A DNA stretch of 64,000 nucleotides. It comes from Heyndrickxia sporothermodurans. GTDB taxonomy: Bacteria > Bacillota > Bacilli > Bacillales > Bacillaceae_C. Within the stretch, counting starts at the first letter, position 1, and each line of letters opens with the position of its first letter. The position numbers were made by a program, and so were the translations under genes. The notes under the pieces are model-generated. The model had not been told where the DNA came from. It worked only from the letters and a program-made list of their open reading frames with translations, and made no database searches. The DNA is taken from contig CP066701.1 in NCBI GenBank assembly GCA_016756695.1, positions 614,001-678,000 on the forward strand, written 5' to 3'. Positions 16,883-23,748 of the stretch are shown piece by piece.

Positions 16883-17015
16883 TCCCTTCCAATAGATCAA
16901 CTTCATGACTAAACTCCAAATCAGTGGTTCCGCAGATTGGACAAAATGTAGGTTCTTGCCCATCTTTCACTGCAAAATCATGGTTTTGCCAACAGACATA
17001 AACGTCTAATACCAA
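16866..17015 (-). CDS. zinc-ribbon phage microprotein, TTG start (49 aa)
   Basis: A 49-residue protein starting at TTG 17015 behind a very strong AAAAGGAGGATTAAG. The layout YVCWQNHDFAV ... FCPICGTTDLEF is the common phage zinc ribbon C-W-x-C/N-H-D-F ... C-P-x-C-G. The ribosome site and the pattern support it despite the small size. Confidence 0.6.
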   Translation of the reverse strand: MVLDVYVCWQNHDFAVKDGQEPTFCPICGTTDLEFSHEVDLLEGNGQIV

Positions 17016-17049
17016 CTTAATCCTCCTTTTCATATTTATTGATGGTTAA

Positions 17050-17130
17050 TGTCCATCCTCACGACCAGGAACCGGCTTTCAACAAAGGGGGAATGGGTTG
17101 TCCAGTTCCTAGCCATGAGGACAGGCACTA
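17050..17130. other. gene-free structured segment with long interrupted hairpin
   Basis: Between the zinc-ribbon gene and the 50-residue gene there is about 200 bp without an ORF. It contains CCTCACGACCAGGAAC (from about 17056) facing GTTCCTAGCCATGAGG (to about 17121), a hairpin with two paired blocks and a symmetrical internal bulge around a G-rich loop (AAAGGGGGAATGGG). It is followed by GGCACTAAGTGCC, a second small palindrome. It could be an RNA element in the early mRNA or a protein-binding site. Confidence 0.4.
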
Positions 17131-17220
17131 AGTGCCCATCTTTCTTGCGTATACGTAAATGGAATGATATAATTTATTTATCTTTGGTTCGTTGATTCTT
17201 GCAGTAAGTTAAGTTGCCGC

Positions 17221-17373
17221 TTAGCTTGCTGCTTTTTCATTTTGTTTGAAAATGATCGATTTAATGATTAATTCTTGTTGAGCAAGGATTTGCTTGTTGT
17301 TTTTCATTTCTTCACAAAGTGCTTTAACCTCACTAGCTTTCATTAATTTGCTTGCCGATAACATTGATTTCAT
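17221..17373 (-). CDS. small phage protein of unknown function (50 aa)
   Basis: A 50-residue basic helical protein (MKSMLSASKLMKASEVKALC ... EKAAS). Its ATG overlaps the stop of the preceding gene as TAATG, with GAGGAGG 10 bp upstream. The sequence is a single amphipathic helix pattern. No family recognised. Confidence 0.55.
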   Translation of the reverse strand: MKSMLSASKLMKASEVKALCEEMKNNKQILAQQELIIKSIIFKQNEKAAS

Positions 17374-17576
17374 TATTTTTCCTCCTCTATTAGTACAACT
17401 TTGAGTTCCTGTTTTATTAAATTTAGAACCTTTTCAGAGAATATCTTTACATCCGAAGAAGAATTGTCACTCTCAACCGCTGATCTTAAATATCCAATTG
17501 TGCAAAAGAGTGCCATTGCTGCAGTATGATCACATTTATTAACTCCGTATTTTCGATAATCCAGTTTTATTTCCAC
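17373..17576 (-). CDS. small phage protein of unknown function (67 aa)
   Basis: A 67-residue protein with GTG start 17576 behind GTGAGGGTTT. It contains CDHTAAMALFCTIGYLRSAV, which is amphipathic with two Cys, followed by a charged helix ending EEEK. The end is coupled to the next gene (TAATG). I do not recognise it. Confidence 0.5.
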   Translation of the reverse strand: MEIKLDYRKYGVNKCDHTAAMALFCTIGYLRSAVESDNSSSDVKIFSEKVLNLIKQELKVVLIEEEK

Positions 17577-17658
17577 AAACCCTCACCGCCCAATCGATTG
17601 TTACTCCTTTTGACTTTAGGGTTATGATTAAGTGTTCTAGACGCTCTTTTTTACTCAC
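17539..17658 (-). CDS. very small phage ORF (39 aa), tentative
   Basis: GTG 17658 overlaps the stop of the HTH gene (GTGA) and opens 39 residues starting MSKKERLEHLIITLKSKG. The 3' end runs 38 bp into the next gene. An in-frame ATG at 17682 would give 47 residues. The helical, basic sequence and the coupling argue for a gene, but the size and overlap leave doubt. Confidence 0.35.
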   Translation of the reverse strand: MSKKERLEHLIITLKSKGVTIDWAVRVCGNKTGLSKIRS

Positions 17659-18182
17659 TGGATCCACCCATTTGATTTCCATACCGGAACTCTCTTATTA
17701 ACTCGGTCTTTCAAGGAAATCTTATATTCTTTTGCTAGAGTAGCTTTTAAGTTACTGATCGCCGCTTCTGCATCGATGATTTCATCTATTGCTTGAGCGA
17801 TCCGCTCACGTTCATCTTTTGTTGTTTCGCCGGGAGGTTTAATAAAATTGACCCCTTTCAAAACTGCAACCGCCTCTTCTATCTCATTAAATGCAAACTG
17901 TTCAATCGCTAATCTGTGTTTATCAATCGCTTTTCCATTTAGCACTGGTGACGTAAATCCTCCACTAAACTCGTAAATAAGCTCCATTGCATATGTAGGA
18001 TCGTCGTATACTTGTAGTGATTGCTGCGCAATGTCTTTTTGCATCCTTCTTCTATCATTTTTCATATGGCTAACTAATTGAGGTGAAACGTTCAAATCCA
18101 TTGCTAATTGAACTCCCTCGATTTCTTCCTCTTGCAGGAGGGTTTGAATAGCTCCTCCCGCATAAGCTGAATCTTTAATCAT
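17655..18182 (-). CDS. phage helix-turn-helix protein
   Basis: A 175-residue protein. The N-terminal part has a helix-turn-helix reading GVQLAMDLNVSPQLVSHMKN (about 23-42), typical of XRE/Cro-like folds. The remainder is mostly helical with DEIIDAEAAISNLKATLAKE (about 138-157). It lies between the excisionase-like protein and the small coupled genes, so it is an early regulator or accessory protein. Confidence 0.7.
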   Translation of the reverse strand: MIKDSAYAGGAIQTLLQEEEIEGVQLAMDLNVSPQLVSHMKNDRRRMQKDIAQQSLQVYDDPTYAMELIYEFSGGFTSPVLNGKAIDKHRLAIEQFAFNEIEEAVAVLKGVNFIKPPGETTKDERERIAQAIDEIIDAEAAISNLKATLAKEYKISLKDRVNKRVPVWKSNGWIQ

Positions 18183-18248
18183 TTATCTGCTCTCCCCTTT
18201 GTATTGATTGGTATATTTTTCTATACATTGAAATCTAGTATTCTAAAA

Positions 18249-18551
18249 TCAGATAACCTTACCGAAGTAGTTTGAATTACTTTCCAACCATCGTGTATTA
18301 CGATCAATCCACTCCATTAATCGATGGGTTGGAATAAGGACTCCCGCTTCGCGAAAAACCGGGAAGTCTGGACGATTTAATAATTCAGATGCTTTTGTTT
18401 GGCTGATTCGTAAAAATTCCATAAGTTCTTTTCGGGTTAGCATAGGTGGTAACTGATTTTTGCGAACTACCTCACCCACCGCTTTTTCGATTTCTTGTCT
18501 TAGGACTTCCCGGAATTTTTCATCAGCGAAATCAAGGTTTACTTGAATCAT
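18249..18551 (-). CDS. excisionase-like HTH protein
   Basis: A 100-residue protein. A helical N-terminus precedes a winged-helix excisionase/MerR-type motif: MLTRKELMEFLRISQTKASELLNRPDFPVFREAG (about 37-70) followed by IPTHRLMEWIDRNTRW. The motif order L-T-R-K-E-L..L-x-I-S..K-A-S-x-L....F-P-V is the HTH_17 pattern. It could control excision or early transcription. It is not adjacent to the integrase gene. Confidence 0.7.
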   Translation of the reverse strand: MIQVNLDFADEKFREVLRQEIEKAVGEVVRKNQLPPMLTRKELMEFLRISQTKASELLNRPDFPVFREAGVLIPTHRLMEWIDRNTRWLESNSNYFGKVI

Positions 18552-18564
18552 ATTTGCACCCCTT

Positions 18565-18717
18565 TCATGGTGTGGTGTTTTCTAAATCCTTAATGACATC
18601 TAATAGATCATTGAGAAGTTCTTGATTATCCGAGTAATCATCATTTTGTATGTTGACTGCAACAAGGTAGAGTTTGTGTTTTAGTTCGGCCCAGATGAAT
18701 TTTTCAGCTAGATTCAT
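18565..18717 (-). CDS. small phage protein of unknown function (50 aa)
   Basis: A 50-residue acidic protein starting MNLAEKFIWAELKHKLYLVA, preceded by AAAGGAGGTCCAACACC. The first residues MNLAEKF resemble the start of the protein at 3868-4180 (MNLAEQL). It is mostly helical. Family not recognised. Confidence 0.55.
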   Translation of the reverse strand: MNLAEKFIWAELKHKLYLVAVNIQNDDYSDNQELLNDLLDVIKDLENTTP

Positions 18718-18735
18718 GGTGTTGGACCTCCTTTA

Positions 18736-19434
18736 TTAAGAAACGCGTCTCGGAATCCAGTTCTCTACATATCGGATTGCTGATTGTAACTCTTTTCGCT
18801 TAACATCTTTATAGGAAGCGACTCCGAATCGATCTTTGATTTCGCGATAAATTTCTTTGAAAAGTTTTGGTCTTTCTTTGGGATCATCACAGAGTTCATA
18901 GACTTTGGCGGCGATGCCTTTTTGTAATCGGCGCTGTTCACCGTGATCTAGGGTGATTTGCTCTTCGACCTTGTTATCGATATGAGTGATCATCTTACGA
19001 ATTTCATGCTGTTCTTCCTTGATTGCTTGAGTATCTTCAACAAGATCAGCAGTTGTTCGAAGAACAGTTACTAACGCCTGGTCTTTTGATAATGGTGTTA
19101 CTTTGTTTTGAATGTACTCACGCATCTTTTTAAATTCTTGGATGAAGCGAACTTTCATTTTCATTGCTTCAGGAGTTGTATAAGACATTGCAATTAGAGT
19201 GAAAGCATCTTCTGTCAAATCATACTTTGTGTACCATTGTTTATTTTGATGATGTTGATATTGGGTTTGACCAAAGTTGGATACACCCCATTCATGCTCA
19301 CCAGCTTGTTTTAACTTTTCAAGTTGGCTTTCAATATCACGTAAAACATGATTGTGATTTTTATTGAAAACGTCAGCGACAGTTAAGCTATCCGTTACCG
19401 GTTTGTTATTTTGAATGAAAACTAATTGGGTCAT
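18736..19434 (-). CDS. Rha-family antirepressor with ORF6C domain
   Basis: A 232-residue regulator. The N-terminal pRha domain (about 10-95) shows SLTVADVFNKNHNHVLRDIE and YDLTEDAFTLIAMSYTTPEA. The C-terminal ORF6C domain (about 155-230) has LDHGEQRRLQKGIAAKVYEL and FGVASYKDVKRKELQSAIRY. Proteins with these domains are antirepressor-type regulators of temperate phages. The start has AAGGAGGTTTTTAA. It is a leading gene of the leftward operon controlled from the cro promoter. Confidence 0.9.
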   Translation of the reverse strand: MTQLVFIQNNKPVTDSLTVADVFNKNHNHVLRDIESQLEKLKQAGEHEWGVSNFGQTQYQHHQNKQWYTKYDLTEDAFTLIAMSYTTPEAMKMKVRFIQEFKKMREYIQNKVTPLSKDQALVTVLRTTADLVEDTQAIKEEQHEIRKMITHIDNKVEEQITLDHGEQRRLQKGIAAKVYELCDDPKERPKLFKEIYREIKDRFGVASYKDVKRKELQSAIRYVENWIPRRVS

Positions 19435-19504
19435 TTAAAAACCTCCTTGTAGGATTTTCCTCACTTCCTGTCGAAATAGGTCTATGGAAGGAGGTGTATT
19501 ATGA

Positions 19505-19768
19505 ATGGCAGTCTTGTTAATTACTTATGACTTAAATAAACCTGGTCAAAATTATGAAAAATTATATGAAACAATTAAAAGTTTTGGCCCATGGGCTCAC
19601 TACCTTGAATCAACTTGGTTTGTAGAAACGAATTTTACTAAAACTCAAGTAAGAGAAAAGTTAAAAACAGTATTAGATAAAAACGATCACTTCTTCATCT
19701 GCACTGTTAAGGACTATGATGGCTGGGCCGATAAAAAATTGTGGGAATGGCTTAAAAAACGTGTCTAA
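19505..19768 (+). CDS. Cas2-fold protein encoded within the prophage
   Basis: An 87-residue protein behind GAAGGAGGTGTATT. The beginning LLITYDLNKPGQNYEKLYET matches the first beta strand and Asp of Cas2 (LITYD), and the rest follows the ferredoxin-like pattern: WAHYLESTWFVETNFTKTQV, DKNDHFFICTV. It is not a type I-C Cas2, which is at 41666-41956 and differs in sequence. Stand-alone Cas2-like proteins of this type occur in plasmids and phages, some annotated as SinR family, with unproven function. It runs against the surrounding genes and ends tail-to-tail with the 78-residue gene, overlapping by 4 bp. Confidence 0.75.
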   Translation: MAVLLITYDLNKPGQNYEKLYETIKSFGPWAHYLESTWFVETNFTKTQVREKLKTVLDKNDHFFICTVKDYDGWADKKLWEWLKKRV

Positions 19769-20001
19769 TTATTTGGACTTTCTGATATACCAGATGGTTC
19801 TATATTTGAACTATCCCCTTTTGGATGTAATACATTAGAAATCGTTATTGAGTTAATCGTTTTTTCGAGTTCAGAGTGAAGAAGATTAACAGCTTTGGCG
19901 AGCTCTTCTTCGCTCCACCCCTCACGGCTAGCTAACTTAATAATTGAATTTGCGATTTCTAATGATTTTTGAATTTCAAATTTTTGCTCGTTCATTAGCA
20001 A
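19765..20001 (-). CDS. small phage protein of unknown function (78 aa)
   Basis: A 78-residue acidic helical protein starting MLMNEQKFEIQKSLEIANSI, or MNEQ two codons later, behind AGGAGGTTTGCTA. It contains REGWSEEELAKAVNLLHSEL. It follows the Cro-like gene and its 5' end lies just past a repressor operator (20014-20030), so it is under the same control. No family recognised. Confidence 0.55.
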   Translation of the reverse strand: MLMNEQKFEIQKSLEIANSIIKLASREGWSEEELAKAVNLLHSELEKTINSITISNVLHPKGDSSNIEPSGISESPNN

Positions 20002-20228
20002 ACCTCCTTAGTTTTACTCATATTGTGTAACAATTGTTCAAAAAAAAGTTCGTTTACATCAACACCGAGTATTTCAGATATTTGTTTGGCTTTTTCGAGA
20101 CTCGGCTTTGTTCTTCCCATTTCAATATTGGCATATCCACTTGGATATTTATAACCTAGTTTTTTTGCCATGAAAGTTTGAGATTTACCTTGTGCTAATC
20201 GAACTTCTCTAAGCTTTTGAAGAGTCAC
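19995..20228 (-). CDS. Cro-like XRE-family repressor
   Basis: GTG 20228 is chosen because AGAGGTGATAAA lies directly upstream; the protein is then 77 residues. The HTH reads KSQTFMAKKLGYKYPSGYANIE, followed by GRTKPSLEKAKQISEILGVDVNELF, the standard XRE layout. It is divergent from the CI-like gene at 20391 with operators between them, so it is the first gene of the lytic operon and the likely Cro. Confidence 0.85.
   Translation of the reverse strand: MTLQKLREVRLAQGKSQTFMAKKLGYKYPSGYANIEMGRTKPSLEKAKQISEILGVDVNELFFEQLLHNMSKTKEVC
20014..20030. promoter_or_regulatory. repressor operator O1
   Basis: TTACTCATATTGTGTAA, a 17-bp imperfect palindrome, lies in the 3' end of the Cro-like gene just upstream of the 78-residue gene. 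It matches O2 (20242-20258) at 16 of 17 positions, apart from the central base. Confidence 0.6.
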
Positions 20229-20241
20229 TTTATCACCTCTC

Positions 20242-20258
20242 TTACTCATAATGTGTAA
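20242..20258. promoter_or_regulatory. repressor operator O2
   Basis: TTACTCATAATGTGTAA lies between the -10 of the leftward promoter and the Cro ribosome site. Bound CI or Cro here would block the lytic transcript. Confidence 0.65.
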
Positions 20259-20266
20259 CTCTTGTC

Positions 20267-20294
20267 ATTATAATAACTTACTCGATTAGTGTAA
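20267..20294 (-). promoter_or_regulatory. leftward lytic promoter with operator O3
   Basis: On the minus strand TTACAC (20294-20289), a 16-bp spacer and TATAAT (20272-20267) form a sigma-A promoter for the Cro-like gene. The palindrome TTACTCGATTAGTGTAA (20278-20294) overlaps its -35 and spacer. Further TGTGTAA half-sites stand at 20318-20324 and about 20339-20344 towards the CI-like gene. Confidence 0.6.
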
Positions 20295-20390
20295 GTCAAC
20301 CATTTTTTATTCTTTTTGTGTAATTTTTTATTTTTTGTGTGTAAGCATGTTAAAATTTATCTAATAAGTCCGAAATTAAAGGTGTATATT

Positions 20391-20744
20391 ATGGAAAACT
20401 TAACTCCAAAAATATTAGAACGGTTACGAGAAAATAAAGGTTGGTCTAAAACTACTGTTGCAAAGAAATTAGGCATTAAAACCGTTTCTACATATGCGAA
20501 TTGGGAATATGGCATTAGAACCCCTGATAAAGATATGTTGGCAAAAATTGCGGAAATATACGGTGTGTCAACAGACTACTTAATTACAGGTGAGGATTCT
20601 AATAAAGAAGATGAAGAATTCAAGGCATTTATTAATGACCCCGAACTGCGTCGTTGGTATAAAAAACTTCCCGAAAACGATGAAGAAGATCTTCGCAAGT
20701 TGAGAAAAATGTGGGAGATTATTAAAAATGAAGAAAATAAATAA
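20391..20744 (+). CDS. CI-like prophage repressor (XRE family)
   Basis: ATG 20391 behind AAAGGTGTATATT gives 117 residues. The N-terminal HTH (GWSKTTVAKKLGIKTVSTYANWEYG, quoted from about residues 17-41) is followed by IRTPDKDMLAKIAEIYGVSTDYLITG. The C-terminal helical region (DPELRRWYKKLPENDEEDLRKL) is typical of short repressors without a peptidase domain, which are inactivated by an ImmA-type protease. The matching ImmA gene is at 25243-25860, now separated by a 4-kb nested IS. Confidence 0.88.
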   Translation: MENLTPKILERLRENKGWSKTTVAKKLGIKTVSTYANWEYGIRTPDKDMLAKIAEIYGVSTDYLITGEDSNKEDEEFKAFINDPELRRWYKKLPENDEEDLRKLRKMWEIIKNEENK

Positions 20745-20764
20745 AAGATAAACTAGAATAAGTG

Positions 20765-21030
20765 CCCCACTATAAAGTAATTTATAGATGAGAATCGGAT
20801 GAATTCAAGGAAAACCTAAGTTTTTTTAAATATGGCAACCTTGAGCCAAGCTAGGGGAAAGTTGAGAGTCTGTACCCTAGAAGGTGCAACGCATAGGCAG
20901 TGAGGAACAACTACCAATAATCTGCCCACGAGCGTCCGACACCCATTTCGGGTGATGATATATGCTGAACTTTTTGGAAACAAAAAGAAGTCCGGGATAA
21001 AAAGCCCGGACGATAACAAAATTGAAAGCA
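20765..21030 (+). ncRNA. group I intron core, subgroup IA-like
   Basis: The complete pairing scheme of a group I ribozyme can be drawn in order. P3 is TCGGA (20795-20799) with TCCGA (20935-20939); P4 is CAAGG (20806-20810) with CCTTG (20839-20843); P6 is CTAGGG (20851-20856) with CCCTAG (20875-20880); P7 is GCATA (20891-20895) with TATGC (20961-20965). P7.1 is GGCAG (20896-20900) with CTGCC (20922-20926); P8 is CACCC with GGGTG (20940-20954); P9 is GTCCGGG (20990-20996) with CCCGGAC (21005-21011). GAAGGTGCAACG before P7 and GATATATGCTGAAC resemble the R and S consensus. A CTATAAA/TTTATAG stem (20770-20787) may be P1 or P2. No endonuclease ORF is present. Confidence 0.75.
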
Positions 21031-21186
21031 TTTAATCAAACTAACACAAAACCTAAGTCATTTACAGCATTAGGAACAGCCTTTGCATCCGCAAAATCAA
21101 CTAATCGATTATTTGGAGGTGCTGCTTCTAGCAAAATGACTATGTTTGAACCGCAAGAAACAATCTTTGGTAAAAATAATTTCTAG
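21031..21186 (+). pseudogene. orphan 3' exon behind the group I intron
   Basis: An open frame of 51 codons ends at TAG 21186 and has no start codon near its beginning. It starts just after the intron P9 region. The reading (KPKSFTALGTAFASAKSTNR, LFGGAASS, FEPQETIFGKNNF) looks like the conserved C-terminal tail of a larger phage protein that I cannot identify. The 5' exon is missing: upstream of the intron lies only the end of the CI-like gene. The IS1182-like element begins 15 bp after the stop. Confidence 0.5.
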
Positions 21187-21381
21187 TTTATCTTTATTAT
21201 ATGAATGAATTTCATAATTCTTAGCCCTTGTGTATCAAGGGGTTTAAGAGATAAAAAAAGAAGTACCTCCCCAAATCTTGTATAATGGTAGTTGACCAGT
21301 AAGCCCCCATTCAAACAACGCATATAAATGATCAGCACCCCTTAGTACAATAATCGTATCAATTAAGGAGGTGCTTTTCCT

Positions 21382-21573
21382 ATGTCACAACAAAAACTAA
21401 CAATCGTCCCCGTTTCAATACAACCAGAAAAAAATATTATAACATCCACAACTTCGAAAGATCCTTCAAATAGCTTTTGCACAATCAAAATTGAAGCTGC
21501 TGAAATTTCCTTCTTCAACGGCGTAGATGAGCACATCATCCAAACGGTCATGAGGGAGTTGAAAAATCTATGA
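21382..21573 (+). CDS. IS66-family accessory protein (TnpA-like, short)
   Basis: Identical in protein sequence to 9-200. The ribosome site AAGGAGGTGCTTTTCCT precedes the ATG. The 4-bp overlap with the tnpB start is preserved. Confidence 0.8.
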   Translation: MSQQKLTIVPVSIQPEKNIITSTTSKDPSNSFCTIKIEAAEISFFNGVDEHIIQTVMRELKNL

Positions 21574-21923
21574 AACATGATTATACCAGTGTAAAAACAT
21601 TTATATTATTTGCGGTAAAACAGATATGAGGAAGGGAATTGATGGATTAGCAACGCTAATTCAAGATTCTTTCGAACTTGATCCATATGGAGATTCTATT
21701 TTCCTTTTCTCTGGTTGGAGTAAAGACCGTTATAAATGTTTATATTTTGATGGCGATGGTTTCGCCATGCTTTATAAGCGACTAGATGGAGGAAAACTTC
21801 AATGGTAAAAGATGAAAATGAAGTACGTAAACTTTCGCAACAGGAGGTTCGCTGGTTGTTAGAAGGGTTGTCCATTCAGCAACCAAAAGTACCATTCAAA
21901 AATCACAAAAAGGAGTATTCTAA
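21570..21923 (+). pseudogene. tnpB: IS66-family TnpB, three indels
   Basis: The homologue of 197-550 but with an A5 instead of an A6 run near 21593, GGT instead of GGCC near 21803 and AAAGTACC instead of AAGGCC near 21885. Only an internal 60-codon stretch (21626-21808) stays open. All three changes fall on a homopolymer or a GGCC site. Confidence 0.85.
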
Positions 21924-22025
21924 ACAAGCTAGAAATGTTGGTTTATAGCCATTTTCAACTTCGCTTTCTACGTTAAAAATGTTATAATATAACTAACTTA
22001 TGGTGAACGAAAAGTGGTGAAATAA

Positions 22026-23615
22026 ATGGTTAATACTTCTTCCAATAACAAGAATCCATATGGGAAATTAATTCGACTTCTCGAAGAACAATTGGCTCAT
22101 TCAAATCAACAAAACAAAGACTTATCGAAAAAGCTAGATCAATCAACTAAACAGATTGAAGCGCTAACTGAACAAATTCGCCATTTAACAAAACTTTTAT
22201 ATGGATCGAAATCCGAAAAATCGAAATACAACGTACCAGATGGGCAAGGCTCATTATTTGATGATGACCCGGCTTTTAGCGAACCTGAGCACACAGAAGA
22301 ACAAAGCCAACAGACAATCTCTTATACTGTTGTACGAAAAGTTAAATCAAAAAAACGAAATGATTCCTTGCATGATGGTATTGAAGTAGAAGCTATTCAC
22401 CATCATCCGAAAAATACAATCTGTGACTGTTGCCAAGGGCAAATGATTGAAATTGGTAGTACACTTGTACGTGAAGAAGCAAAATTTATTCCTGCAAAAA
22501 TGATGAAAGTACAGCACATTGAACATGCGTATGAATGTAAAGACTGCAAAGTTGATTCATCACAGCCAGCACAAATCAAACGCGGGAAAGCACCACAACC
22601 AGCGATTCAGCGTAGCATCGCAAGTCCTAGCGTACTTGCCAAAGTCATCTATGATAAATTTGCACAATATTTACCTCTTTACCGTCAGGTAAAGGAATGG
22701 AATCGCTATGGACTGAATACCAATGATAAAAACCTATCGAATTGGGTTATCCGTGTAGCACATGATTGGCTGTTACCTGTATACGAACGAATGAAAGAGT
22801 TGATGATGGCAAAATCGGTTTTGCATGTCGATGAAACATACGGACAAATTATCAACCGATCCGATGGGAAATCTGGTAAAGCCAATGCGTATAATTGGGT
22901 GTTTCGAAGTGTGCCAAGCCAGAGTAACAATGACTCTCTTTCAAAGCGCATTATCTCGAGCTCGATCTGTCCTTGAAAGTTTTATTGAAGGCTTTTCTGG
23001 AACGATTGTGTGTGATGGTTATTCTGCTTATGATAAGTTGGAAGGCGTTAATTTCGCAAATTGTTGGGCGCATGTTCGTCGTTATTGGCTGAAAGCTGAT
23101 AGCAAAAATGGTAGAATCGGTGTGAAATATTGTGATGATTTATATCGACTAGAAAGGCAATTTAAACGTTTGTCTCCGAGTAAACGAAGAAAAAACGTCA
23201 AAAGTACTCGAAGCCAATCGTGGAGGAATTCCTTCACTGGGTTGAAACATCACCATTTTACGGAAAAAATGCGTTAGCAAAAGCGACTGAATACACATTA
23301 AACAGGGCAAATGGACTCAAATTATTCCTGAATGATGGGCGAATTGAAATGGATAATAATCCAGCCGAGAACGCCATCCGTCCCAACGTTATAGGAAGAA
23401 AAAATTGGCTCTTTAGTGTAAGTGAAGCTGGTGCAAAAGCGAATGCCATCTGTTTAAGTATTGCTGAAACTGCCAAAAGTAACGGCGTTGATTTCTATGA
23501 ATATATAAAGAAACTTTTTACGGATTTACCAAATCTCGGCGTCCAACAAAACCCTGAAATTTTAGATCAATACATGCCCTGGTCAAAAATGATTCAGGCA
23601 GAATGTAGCAAATAA
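22026..23615 (+). pseudogene. tnpC: IS66-family transposase TnpC, frameshifted
   Basis: The same transposase as 35075-36667. The frame is lost near 22920, where GCCAGAGTAACAATG replaces GCCAAGGGCCAACAATG, and again in an A-run near 23193. The three pieces are 22026-22976, 22825-23277 and 23220-23615. The zinc region and the first catalytic Asp are in the first piece and the catalytic Glu region (MDNNPAENAIRP) in the last. Confidence 0.88.
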
Positions 23616-23748
23616 ATGAAATAGCCGTAATTCGATTAAAAAGTCAGAATTTACGGCTATTTACGATGCGTACCGAAAGGTACACTTATTTTTATAATTC
23701 GGGCTTACGTTGACCACAAACCATAAAAAGACTGGAGGAGTACTTCTT

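Larger units (their letters stand above)
21299..23708 (+). mobile_element. IS66-family insertion sequence, copy 2 (complete, 2410 bp)
   Basis: The termini are GTAAGCCCCCATTCAAAC (21299) and, inverted, GTAAGCCCGAATTATAAA (23708). The 8-bp direct repeat GTTGACCA flanks it (21291-21298 and 23709-23716), as expected for IS66. It carries the accessory ORF, a broken tnpB and a broken tnpC. It is identical in insertion point to copy 1. Confidence 0.95.

Noticed and set aside
19505-19768. Assignment of this gene as the adaptation Cas2 of the I-C locus
   Set aside because: A proper Cas2 stands beside Cas1 at 41666-41956; the phage protein differs in sequence and context.
20816-21031. A 71-codon minus-strand frame between the CI-like gene and the IS
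   Set aside because: It covers the group I intron core; the base-pairing explains the sequence better than coding.
3807-21201. Interpretation of the 17-kb segment as the cargo of a composite transposon
   Set aside because: The genes form a normal phage early region continuous with the lysogeny arm beyond copy 2, so the IS copies inserted into a prophage rather than mobilising foreign cargo.
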